Notes under the pieces: model-generated | Seen by the model: only the letters and a program-made list of their open reading frames with translations | Database searches by the model: none | Told to the model about the DNA's origin: nothing | Source of the DNA: an uncultured Collinsella sp. | Lineage (GTDB): Bacteria; Actinomycetota; Coriobacteriia; Coriobacteriales; Coriobacteriaceae | Direction of reading: 5' to 3' | Length of the DNA: 64,000 bases | Assembly: GCA_902479075.1 (NCBI GenBank) | Contig: CABSNK010000008.1 | Span: 1-64,000, forward strand | Shown: in pieces, positions 1-7,768 of the stretch | How positions within the stretch are numbered: position 1 is the stretch's first letter | Layout: every line of letters begins with the position of its first letter | Position numbers and translations under genes: made by a program

Positions 1-55
1 GGACGCCGCCCTCTCAAGGCGGAGATCACCAGTTCGAATCTGGTACGGGCTACCA
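1..55 (+). tRNA. tRNA-Glu (CTC), 5' end missing
   Basis: The window opens inside this tRNA. The anticodon stem CCGCC/GGCGG encloses the loop CTCTCAA, which places CTC at positions 34-36 and so reads Glu GAG codons. It is followed by a T arm with GTTCGAAT and an acceptor strand ending in an encoded CCA at 53-55. The D arm and the 5' acceptor strand lie outside the window. Confidence 0.93.
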
Positions 56-66
56 TGTTTTAGATA

Positions 67-97
67 CCCGGTCTTTCGTATGAAGGCCGGGTTTTTT
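67..97 (+). terminator. Rho-independent terminator of tRNA-Glu
   Basis: A CCCGGTCTT / AAGGCCGGG stem with a short loop is followed directly by TTTTTT. It lies 12 bases after the CCA end of the tRNA. Confidence 0.85.
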
Positions 98-206
98 ATT
101 GCAAGTGGTCTGGTCTGCTAATCCCATTTGCCCCATTGCTTTACGTTTTGCTCATCTCCCATACGGGTACAATAGGCCAGATACTTTGACGGTCAGAAGG
201 AGCCTC

Positions 207-1499
207 ATGACGGAGTCCTCTCAGCATAGCCCAAAGCCCCAGGTCGAGGTTTCTGGCGGCGATGACAACAAGAGCGCGCGTCGCGGCGCCATCTTCATCG
301 GCGTTGTGCTGATCGGCTACATCGTCTATCTGGTCGTGACCGGGCAGATGGGGCAGTTTTGGGCCGCTATGTCCAGCGTTCAGATGCCCTGGCTCTTTGC
401 TGCATGCTTTTGCATGTTTTTGTATCTCGTTTTTGGCATCGTGGCGTACGCGATCGCCGTTTGGCTCGACCCCGAATCGCCCGTCGGTATCCGCGACCTC
501 ATTTCGGTCGAGGCGAGCGGCATCTTCTTTGGCAACCTGACGCCCATGATGATGGGCTCTACGCCTGCCCAGATTTACCGTCTGACCAAAGCTGGCCAAA
601 ACGTGGGCGAAGCGGGTGCCACGCAGTTCACCCGCTTTATCGTGTACCAGTTTGGCCTGGTGGCATGGGGCGCCATTCTTCTGCTCGCCCGCATGCCGTT
701 TTTCGCCGAGCGTTATGGCGACATGACGCTGCTGTGCGTCTTTAGCTTTGGCGGTCACTGCTGCATCCTACTCGGCATCTTTGCCGTGGCGTTGATGCCC
801 AAGACCGTCACGCGCGTCGCTCATTGCATCATCAATTGGCTCGAGCGCGTGGGCGTCTCGGCCACAAAGATCGAGGGCTGGCGCACCTTTGTCGATGGCG
901 AGATCTACTCGTTTTCCGAGAAATTCAAACTATCTGCCGGCCATTTTTCGTCCATGCTGCTCACGGTCGTCATCACTATGCTGCAGCTGGCTTTTTTCTA
1001 CCTGGTTCCGTACTTTTTGATGCTCTCTTTTGGCCACCACGAAGTCGACTTTTTCTCGGTCATGGCTGCGAGCGCCTTTGTCCAGCTGCTGAGCTCCGCC
1101 GTTCCGCTGCCCGGCGGCACTGGTGGCGCCGAGGGTGGCTTCGCATTGTTTTTGGGTCACTTTTTTGGCACGGCATCGACTGCCGGCTATCTGCTGTGGC
1201 GTCTGATCACCTTTATCGCGCCGACCATTTTGGCCGCCCCGCTGCTGGGCCTTAAGAGCGCTCACAACGAGAGTATCCATGCACGCTGGGACCGTATGAT
1301 GCGCAAGCTCGGGCGCACGCCTCAGACGCCCTCTACGCCCGTTAAGGCACATCCTGCGTGCCAGGTTACCGTTGATCCCAATCAACGTGCTCAAAAGCCT
1401 GCTGTGGCCCCTAAGCCGGCACGCCAGACCTACGTTCGCCAGACTGGCGACGGCATTCGCGTTTCCCCGGCGGCGCTCAATAAAAAGAAGCGATCTTAG
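207..1499 (+). CDS. YbhN/LPG-synthase-type integral membrane protein
   Basis: A 430-residue multi-pass membrane protein of the lysylphosphatidylglycerol synthase transmembrane (YbhN, UPF0104) family. The clearest mark is the motif PLPGGTGGAEGG near residue 300, typical of the family's flippase-like core, with about eight hydrophobic segments from residue 29 onward. There is no C-terminal aminoacyl-transferase domain, so it is not a full MprF; the C-terminal 70 residues are basic and Pro-rich and probably cytoplasmic. The ATG at 207 is preferred because AGAAGGAG sits 5 bases upstream, whereas the upstream in-frame start at 99 has no ribosome-binding site and overlaps the tRNA terminator. Substrate unknown; a lipid or lipid-linked sugar is likely for the family. 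Confidence 0.85.
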   Translation: MTESSQHSPKPQVEVSGGDDNKSARRGAIFIGVVLIGYIVYLVVTGQMGQFWAAMSSVQMPWLFAACFCMFLYLVFGIVAYAIAVWLDPESPVGIRDLISVEASGIFFGNLTPMMMGSTPAQIYRLTKAGQNVGEAGATQFTRFIVYQFGLVAWGAILLLARMPFFAERYGDMTLLCVFSFGGHCCILLGIFAVALMPKTVTRVAHCIINWLERVGVSATKIEGWRTFVDGEIYSFSEKFKLSAGHFSSMLLTVVITMLQLAFFYLVPYFLMLSFGHHEVDFFSVMAASAFVQLLSSAVPLPGGTGGAEGGFALFLGHFFGTASTAGYLLWRLITFIAPTILAAPLLGLKSAHNESIHARWDRMMRKLGRTPQTPSTPVKAHPACQVTVDPNQRAQKPAVAPKPARQTYVRQTGDGIRVSPAALNKKKRS

Positions 1500-1635
1500 G
1501 GCCCGGTCGGCGAGTCGTGCGTTCTTGATGACGCTCGTCATTGCGATGTGAGATGTAGGATAATCCTCTTACGTTGATTATCTCCCACATGTAGAGGACT
1601 TACAGGTGGGCTGTTGACATGAAGGGGACACGTCT

Positions 1636-2247
1636 ATGGCTACCACCAAACCGCGCCTTGACCGTCGTATCGTCCGCAGTCGCAATGCGATTCTTTCGGC
1701 GTTTGAGCGACTGCTTATGGAAAAGCCCCTGGCCGATATTACGGTGAGCGCTATCGCGCGCGAGGCAAATGTCGACCGTAAGACCTTCTACGTGCACTTT
1801 GGCACGGTCGACGGCTTGCTCGACGCCATTGCCGTCGATGTGGTCGAGATGATCGTCGATTCAGTCGAGAAGACGCTTTCCTCCATGGGCGGCGACACCA
1901 ACGAGCGCGCACTTGGCGCTGCGGCGTCCTTTTTCAAGACCGTTAACGAGGCGCTGTGCAACAACCTGGTGCTCAATCGCCAGTTGATCGAAAACATTCC
2001 GCTCGACGACTTTATGGCTCGTCTGCGTGTGCCGCTCGAGCACGAGATCGCTGAGCGCGATCTGCTGCCCGAGGGTCTAAAGGATGAGATGTTCGATTAC
2101 TACCTGGCGTTTTTGCTGTCCGGCATTATCGGCATCTATCGCACGTGGGCGTTGTCGGACGGCTCGGTTCCCATCGAGCGCGTCTCGGCGGTCGCCAACG
2201 ACCTTACGTTGAATGGACTATCGAGTCTGGAATCTCGTTTCGAATAG
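1636..2247 (+). CDS. TetR/AcrR-family transcriptional regulator
   Basis: A 203-residue one-domain regulator. Residues about 10-62 form the TetR helix-turn-helix region, with ITVSAIAREANVDRKTFYVH as the recognition segment; the rest is an alpha-helical ligand and dimer domain. GAAGGGGA lies 8-14 bases before the ATG. It converges on the ABC efflux operon (2352-5754, opposite strand), with only the 81-bp palindrome at 2265-2345 between them. TetR proteins often control a neighbouring efflux system, so that operon is a plausible target, but no operator was identified. Confidence 0.9.
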   Translation: MATTKPRLDRRIVRSRNAILSAFERLLMEKPLADITVSAIAREANVDRKTFYVHFGTVDGLLDAIAVDVVEMIVDSVEKTLSSMGGDTNERALGAAASFFKTVNEALCNNLVLNRQLIENIPLDDFMARLRVPLEHEIAERDLLPEGLKDEMFDYYLAFLLSGIIGIYRTWALSDGSVPIERVSAVANDLTLNGLSSLESRFE

Positions 2248-2264
2248 CACTAGCGCCTTATCCC

Positions 2265-2345
2265 CCCCCTGAGTTGCGGTGAAATAAGGACTGAATAGGC
2301 CTTTTAACAGCTTAAACACTCCCTATTTCACCGCAACTCAGGGGG
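2265..2345. repeat. Palindromic repeat family A, copy 1
   Basis: Two 26-base arms (2265-2290 and 2320-2345) are complementary except for one position, around a 29-base loop. The arms contain GTTGCGGTGAAATA. A second copy at 18587-18653 shares the arm sequence and part of the loop (GAATAG, then AAACA). It sits between two convergent genes, where it could also stop transcription from both sides, but there is no T tract. Confidence 0.85.
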
Positions 2346-2351
2346 ATTGCA

Positions 2352-3566
2352 TTACTGATAGCGCAGGCACTCGACTGGATCGAGCTTTGCGGCGCGGCGG
2401 GCGGGGTAGAAGCCGAAGATCACACCGATGCCGACCGATACGGCAAACGCGAGCAGCACAGTTGTAATGGAGAAGCTCGGCGTAATCGTCCCAGTGGCCC
2501 CAAACTCGTTCATAATGCCCGAGCTCGCTGCAAAGAACGTGAGCCCCCAGGCCAGCAGATAGCCAATTACGACACCTAAAATGCCGCCGGTGATGCACAG
2601 CGCCGAGGATTCGGCCAAAAACTGGGCCGTGATATCGCGTCGGCTTGCGCCCAGAGCGCGGCGGATGCCGATTTCGCGGATGCGCTCGGTCACGTTGGTG
2701 AGCATCATGTTCATGATGCCGATTCCGCCCACAAGCAGCGATATGCCGGCAACCGCGCCCATGATGAGCGAGAAGGCGCCCATAAAGGAATTGAGGGCGT
2801 CGATAGCGCTCTTCATAGAGCTTGCTGACACGCTTTCATACTCGTCGTCCTCCGAGATACCCTTCATGCTGCGTACCTTGGATTCGATCGTCTTGCAGAG
2901 CTCATCTATGTCTGTGCCTTCGGCGGCGAGCGCCGTCACGCTGGGAAACGACGGATTGTCATCGCCGAAAAGCTCGGCAATCGCTGCACGTGGCATGTAC
3001 AGGCTCAGCGAGCCCATGGAGTCGTTGCCGCCGTCGATGACGCCAATGATCTGCACGTCTCCGCTCGAAACCTTGATGGTCTTGCCAATCGCGTCCTGTT
3101 CGTTGCCGTACAGCTGCTCGGCGCCCCCTCGGCCGATGAGCGCAACGCGTGCGCCAGATTGGGACTCGGCCTGGGTGTAGGTGCGCCCCGCGACGAGCTT
3201 GCTGGCGCCCACCGCGTCGAGCATGTCGCTATCGACGCCCTGCGCCATGACGGTATAGCTCTTGTCACCGGCCTTGTACTCGGTATAGGCGCTGTCCACG
3301 ATGCCGATCTGCTCGATCTGCGGCACTATTTTGCGAAGCTTCTCGATGTCCGACTCGGTGAGCTCTTGCGACGAATAAATCTGCACCATGCGGGCCGCGT
3401 TGAGGCCCAGGCTGTTGACCAAGCTGTTTTGGATACCTCCGATAAGCGAGGTCATGGCAATGACGGAGGCGATGCCAATGACGATGCCCAAGATGGTGAG
3501 TAGGCTGCGTCCCTTGTTGGCCTCGAGGGAGTGAAGGGCTTCTTGGATAAGGTCACGCGTGCTCAT
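2352..3566 (-). CDS. MacB-like ABC transporter permease
   Basis: A 404-residue FtsX/MacB-type permease. TM1 is at about residues 20-43, followed by a large extracytoplasmic MacB_PCD domain to about residue 270, then three C-terminal helices with the conserved segment EIGIRRALGASRRDI. The architecture is that of a mechanotransmitting ABC exporter subunit, not an importer. The ATG at 3566 overlaps the stop of the ATPase gene by 4 bases, so the two are translationally coupled. Gene order adaptor-ATPase-permease is the normal MacA-MacB style three-gene operon of Gram-positives with separate ATPase and permease. Substrate cannot be told from sequence. Confidence 0.9.
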   Translation of the reverse strand: MSTRDLIQEALHSLEANKGRSLLTILGIVIGIASVIAMTSLIGGIQNSLVNSLGLNAARMVQIYSSQELTESDIEKLRKIVPQIEQIGIVDSAYTEYKAGDKSYTVMAQGVDSDMLDAVGASKLVAGRTYTQAESQSGARVALIGRGGAEQLYGNEQDAIGKTIKVSSGDVQIIGVIDGGNDSMGSLSLYMPRAAIAELFGDDNPSFPSVTALAAEGTDIDELCKTIESKVRSMKGISEDDEYESVSASSMKSAIDALNSFMGAFSLIMGAVAGISLLVGGIGIMNMMLTNVTERIREIGIRRALGASRRDITAQFLAESSALCITGGILGVVIGYLLAWGLTFFAASSGIMNEFGATGTITPSFSITTVLLAFAVSVGIGVIFGFYPARRAAKLDPVECLRYQ

Positions 3567-4336
3567 GCCTTCACTCCTTTCGTTGGATTGGCGTGTGCGG
3601 AAATCATGGGCAGGTTATCAATGGCACCGCGCAGGGTCTGCGGCGCGTGCGCGATGTACGCGCCGTCGTGGATCAGGCCGTCGCGAATGGTTACGGCACG
3701 GTCGGCCTCGGCGGCAATGCCGGGATCATGCGTGATGAGCACGATGGTCTTGCCGCGTTCCTGGAGTTTGTGGAAGGTCTCTATCACGAGCGCTCCGGTC
3801 GCGGAGTCCAGGTTTCCCGTCGGCTCGTCGGCAAGGATGATGGGCGGGTCGTTGACGAGGGCGCGAGCGATGGCAACCCTCTGCATCTGTCCACCCGAGA
3901 GCTCGGAGATGCGGTGGTCCCAGTGATCGACCGGCAGCGTGACGGCTTGCAGCGCATGGACGGCGCGCATCTCACGCTGAGCCCGCGGCACGTTGGTGTA
4001 CGACAACGGCAGCATGACGTTTTCGATGACCGATAGACGTGGCAGCAGGTTAAAGCTCTGAAAGACAAAGCCGATGTTCAGGGCGCGGACTTCGGTGAGC
4101 TCGTTATCGTCGAGCTCCGCCACGTTGAGGCCCTGCAGGTAATAATCGCCTGCCGTCGGCTTGTCCAGGCAGCCCAGGATGTTCATGAGCGTTGACTTGC
4201 CCGAGCCCGAAGGGCCGGTAATGGCCACGAACTCGCCGGGATTCACTGCCAGGCTCACGTTGTGTAGGATATGGGCACAGCCGGCCTCGCTCTCAAAAAT
4301 GCGATGCACGTTGCGGATATCGATGACGGGGCGCAT
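3563..4336 (-). CDS. MacB/LolD-type ABC transporter ATP-binding protein
   Basis: A 257-residue nucleotide-binding subunit. Walker A GPSGSGKS is at residues 41-48, the Q loop at VFQSFNL, signature LSGGQ at 146-150 and Walker B ILADEPTG at 167-174, followed by the H-loop segment LITHD. It energises the permease encoded just downstream. Its ATG shares one base with the stop codon of the adaptor gene (TAATG at 4334-4338) and its own stop overlaps the permease start, so the three genes form a tight operon. The last 30 residues extend past the usual family end and contain no recognised motif. Confidence 0.93.
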   Translation of the reverse strand: MRPVIDIRNVHRIFESEAGCAHILHNVSLAVNPGEFVAITGPSGSGKSTLMNILGCLDKPTAGDYYLQGLNVAELDDNELTEVRALNIGFVFQSFNLLPRLSVIENVMLPLSYTNVPRAQREMRAVHALQAVTLPVDHWDHRISELSGGQMQRVAIARALVNDPPIILADEPTGNLDSATGALVIETFHKLQERGKTIVLITHDPGIAAEADRAVTIRDGLIHDGAYIAHAPQTLRGAIDNLPMISAHANPTKGVKA

Positions 4337-5754
4337 TACATGCCCTCGTCGGCAGGCATGCCGTCGCCGCCGTCTGCCGTCATGCCCGCGCCGGTATCCA
4401 TAACGATAGTGTCGCCATCGCGCAGCTTGGTAACCGGCACGTTAGGGTTGATCTCGTTGCCCTGGTCGTCGCGCTTGACCTGCGTCTTGCCGACCACGGC
4501 GTCGTTGTCGTTTTGCGTCACGACGGTCACCTTCACGCGGCGCGTCTCCTTGCCTTTGCTGTCGGTTGCCACGTTGACGTAATAGTGTTCGCCATCCTCG
4601 GTCATGAGCGCCATGGTCGGCACCATCACTACGTCATCGAGCTGTTCGGTCACCACCGAGACCTCGGCGGTCATGCCCGGCTTGAGGCGCGCGTCGGGCG
4701 CTTCGATCAAAATGTCGACGTTAAAGGTCACGCTGCCGCCGCCACCGTTGGTGGCGTCGGAGTTTGCCACCGACGCGATAGCCGTGACGGTGCCCTGGCT
4801 CACGATATCGGGAAACGCGGGATAGGTAACGTTGGCGCTCTGGCCCACGGCGATCTTGGCGATGTCCTTTTCGCCCACCTGAACCGTCACCTTCATCTTG
4901 GAGAGGTCGGCGATCTGCATGCACTGCTTGCCGCCGCTCGTGTCGCCTTCGCCCATGACCATGCCTCCGGTCACCGTAGCGCCCACTTTGGCGTTGAGAT
5001 CGACGACGCTACCCGAGCTGGGGGCCTTTACGGTGCGTTCGGCCGCCTTGGCGTTTGCCTGGTCCAGGGTCGCCTGGGCCGAGGCGAGATTGCGCTGGGC
5101 GCTCGTGACGACGCTGGCGTTGGCGTTGGCGGTTGCATCCGTCGAGGCGGTCACTCCATCGGCATCCGATGTCGGTGCTGCCTGTGCGGCGGCGAGCGCC
5201 GCCTGCGCGTTTTTCAGGTCTTCCTGGGCGGCCGCGACCGCGCGCTGCGCCTCGGCAACGGCGTTATCGAGCTCATCGTTTTTGATGGTCATGAGCACGT
5301 CGCCCTCGTTGACGGACTGGCCGGCTTGCACGTTGATCGATGCTACCGTGCCGTCGACAGAAGGGGAGACCACTGAGGCAGAAATTGGCTTGAGCTGTCC
5401 TTTTGCCTCGACAGTCGTGGTAAAGGTGCCTTCCATGACCATGTCGGTAACAGGTTCACCTGCAGATTGCGGCTGCGAATTGAGGACAACGCTCACAATA
5501 ATGGCTATTAGGATCATGCTGCCCACGATGCCGGCAGCGATGCCGCGGCGGACGAGCTTTTTGCGGCGCCGCTCCGCGCGCTTGGCCTTGAGCTTTGCGT
5601 AAGCCTCATCGTCGGATATTCCGGCGTTACCTTGCTCGTCGTCGTTTTGCTGTGCCGTGGGGGCGCTTGTGATGAGCGGTAGAGTTTCAGTTGCGCTTTC
5701 CGGCGCGTGCCCGGAATCATCGGGGCCCGGGGTGATGGTGGGGACATTCGACAT
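4336..5754 (-). CDS. Efflux periplasmic-adaptor (HlyD/MacA-like) subunit
   Basis: A 472-residue membrane-fusion protein. A basic segment (residues 55-70) precedes a single TM helix at about 71-92; then come a lipoyl/biotinyl-like half (VSPSVDGTVASINVQAGQSV), an Ala-rich coiled-coil hairpin at about 170-250 and the second half with the beta-barrel domain. It links the ABC permease to the cell exterior. The ATG at 5754 is chosen because AAAGGAG lies 7 bases upstream; the longer reading frame to 5964 runs through the leader and has no ribosome-binding site. The N-terminal 50 residues are acidic and probably disordered in the cytoplasm. Confidence 0.88.
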   Translation of the reverse strand: MSNVPTITPGPDDSGHAPESATETLPLITSAPTAQQNDDEQGNAGISDDEAYAKLKAKRAERRRKKLVRRGIAAGIVGSMILIAIIVSVVLNSQPQSAGEPVTDMVMEGTFTTTVEAKGQLKPISASVVSPSVDGTVASINVQAGQSVNEGDVLMTIKNDELDNAVAEAQRAVAAAQEDLKNAQAALAAAQAAPTSDADGVTASTDATANANASVVTSAQRNLASAQATLDQANAKAAERTVKAPSSGSVVDLNAKVGATVTGGMVMGEGDTSGGKQCMQIADLSKMKVTVQVGEKDIAKIAVGQSANVTYPAFPDIVSQGTVTAIASVANSDATNGGGGSVTFNVDILIEAPDARLKPGMTAEVSVVTEQLDDVVMVPTMALMTEDGEHYYVNVATDSKGKETRRVKVTVVTQNDNDAVVGKTQVKRDDQGNEINPNVPVTKLRDGDTIVMDTGAGMTADGGDGMPADEGM

Positions 5755-5882
5755 AGCGTCTCCTTTATAGAGCATACCGCGATAAGTATATGCGCCCACC
5801 GGTTGGGGCGGGCGCATAGGCGCGTTTCTTTCAGCATCGAAAGGTAGGTGACGCTGAGCTTTGTTGTGACGCGCGAGATGTG

Positions 5883-7619
5883 CTAGGAGTGGACGACTAC
5901 GCACAGACCGACGCTGATGCAGTCGTGGAGCGCCTTGGCATCGGCCAGGCGCAGGTTGATGCAACCGTGGCTACCGCACCACTTGTACGATTCGGCACTA
6001 TCGAAACTCGAATCGTTTTGCCAGGTAGCGTCGTGGAAGCCAACCGTGTTGCCCTCAAACGGCATCCAGTAGCTCACCGGGCTCTCGTATTTGGGCTTAC
6101 CGGTCTTGGGGTCCTTGGCGCCGATAAGCTTGGTGGCGCCGTCGTTGCTGTTGATCTGCCACACGCCCTCGGGGGTGGCGTCTTCGCCCGGTTTGCCGGA
6201 AATAAAGTTGGCCTCCCAAACGATATTGCCGCTCTCGTCATAGTAGCGCGCGTGCTGCTCGGACAGGTCGACGTCGATATACGCTTTCCAATCGGGCTCG
6301 CCCTTGGCGGTGAAGGTGTCGGCCTTCTGGGAGTACTTGATCTCAATCTCGCCGGTCTGTTTGTTGTTAATGGCGTCCTCGACCTGTTTGGCGAGCGCGC
6401 TGCTGTCGATGGACCAACCAAAGTCACCGCCTTCGACGGCGCACTGCTTGCCATCGGCGCGCGTCCACCAGCGAGTGGAGCCCACGGTATTAAAGCCGTT
6501 GGCGAGCTCAGCTGCCCAGTTGCTGATCTGGGAGGTGTCGAGTGTGGGGTTTGCAGGGTCGGCAAAGCTGATCCACTGCAGCACCGAGCTGCCGTCGACC
6601 TTGCCGGCATCCTCGCCGTTGAGCTTGAGAGTCACGTTGACGCCCAGGAAGTTGTTGGCGGCATCGCATGCGGCCTGAATCTGATCGTTGGTGAGCGTGC
6701 CGTTGAGCGGCTCGTAGGCATCGTTGCCGAGCTTCGTAAGATCGACGGTCTCGGCCAGCGACGCGAGCTCGATCTCCGCATACTTAATGACATGATCGCG
6801 GTTGAGCTTTTCGTTGGAGCGGGCCTTCTCGATCGTGAACTTGCCCGCCTTCTCGTCGTAGGAGCTCGATGCCTCAAAGGTACCCGAGCGGCCTTCGTTG
6901 AATGCGTCGATGGCGGCACCCAGATCCTCCTCGAACTGCTTTTGGTCAAAGGCGTCCGAGAGCATGGACAGGTCGACGCCCTGTTCCAGGTCGATGGTAC
7001 CGTTTTTGGTCGCGCTAACGTTCTTGCCGCCGAGCGAGGCAATCAGGCGCGAAGGCCACAGCAGCGGCTCGTTGCTGCCGATAATCTCGTGGGCAGCTGC
7101 CTCTCCGTCGACGATGGGCTCGTCGGATTCGGGCTGATAGGTCCAGCTAAAGTCATCTCCCGAAACGGTGAGCTTGTAGTGCTTCCAGGCGGAGTCGACC
7201 TTGGTAGCGGCGGATGAGGCGTTGGAAAACGAGATATCGACGCCGGCGATGGTGGTGTTGGGGTAGGCAATCTGCGAAAACGCCACGACGCCCACGATAT
7301 AGACGATGGCGACGAGGCCGAGGACGACGAAGAACGCCGTCTTGCCGCCCGTCTTATTGCCCTTTGCGGAGCGGTTGTCGGCGGGGCCGCGGTTGTTAGA
7401 AACTCGAGTGTGCGAAGGGCCCTGGTTGTGACCGGCGCCATGTGCGGAACGCTGCTGACGCTGCTGATGCTGGCCCTGATTGGGGCGCGGGGAGGTATTT
7501 GCCGCGCCGTGCTGTTGGCCATGGGCTGGCGCGATGGGACGGGGCGATTGGATGCCTCCGGGCTGCCTGCTGGGCTGTTGCGGATCGGGGATCAGTTGGC
7601 TGCGGTCGATTTGCGACAT
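5883..7619 (-). CDS. L,D-transpeptidase (YkuD) with peptidoglycan-binding domains
   Basis: A 578-residue cell-wall cross-linking enzyme. A Gln/Pro/His-rich cytoplasmic head (1-90) is followed by one TM helix at about 94-115, two PG_binding_4-like repeats to about residue 440, and a C-terminal YkuD domain. The catalytic motif SHGCINL is at 550-556 with Cys553 as nucleophile. It would form 3-3 peptide cross-links outside the membrane and is insensitive to most penicillins by family knowledge. GAAGGAAA precedes the ATG at 7619. It is followed 129 bases later by the adaptor gene on the same strand, so read-through is possible, but it has no obvious functional link to efflux. Confidence 0.93.
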   Translation of the reverse strand: MSQIDRSQLIPDPQQPSRQPGGIQSPRPIAPAHGQQHGAANTSPRPNQGQHQQRQQRSAHGAGHNQGPSHTRVSNNRGPADNRSAKGNKTGGKTAFFVVLGLVAIVYIVGVVAFSQIAYPNTTIAGVDISFSNASSAATKVDSAWKHYKLTVSGDDFSWTYQPESDEPIVDGEAAAHEIIGSNEPLLWPSRLIASLGGKNVSATKNGTIDLEQGVDLSMLSDAFDQKQFEEDLGAAIDAFNEGRSGTFEASSSYDEKAGKFTIEKARSNEKLNRDHVIKYAEIELASLAETVDLTKLGNDAYEPLNGTLTNDQIQAACDAANNFLGVNVTLKLNGEDAGKVDGSSVLQWISFADPANPTLDTSQISNWAAELANGFNTVGSTRWWTRADGKQCAVEGGDFGWSIDSSALAKQVEDAINNKQTGEIEIKYSQKADTFTAKGEPDWKAYIDVDLSEQHARYYDESGNIVWEANFISGKPGEDATPEGVWQINSNDGATKLIGAKDPKTGKPKYESPVSYWMPFEGNTVGFHDATWQNDSSFDSAESYKWCGSHGCINLRLADAKALHDCISVGLCVVVHS

Positions 7620-7727
7620 CGTGTATATTTCCTTCGAGTTTCGCTTTACGGCTCATCGTGTTTTAACTGGGCTTGAATTATAGCGATTACGCAGTTGCTT
7701 GTGTTACGAAAACAGTGGCGATAAAGA

Positions 7728-7753
7728 ATAGGTGGGACATATGTCCCACCTAT
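7728..7753. repeat. Perfect 26-bp loop-free palindrome
   Basis: ATAGGTGGGACATATG and its exact complement form an uninterrupted 26-bp dyad in the gap between the 3' end of sdaA (7769) and the L,D-transpeptidase start (7619). No T tract follows on either strand, so it is not a normal terminator. It could be an operator for the transpeptidase gene or the vestige of a larger palindromic element. Confidence 0.8.
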
Positions 7754-7768
7754 CGTTCACTTTGCTCG

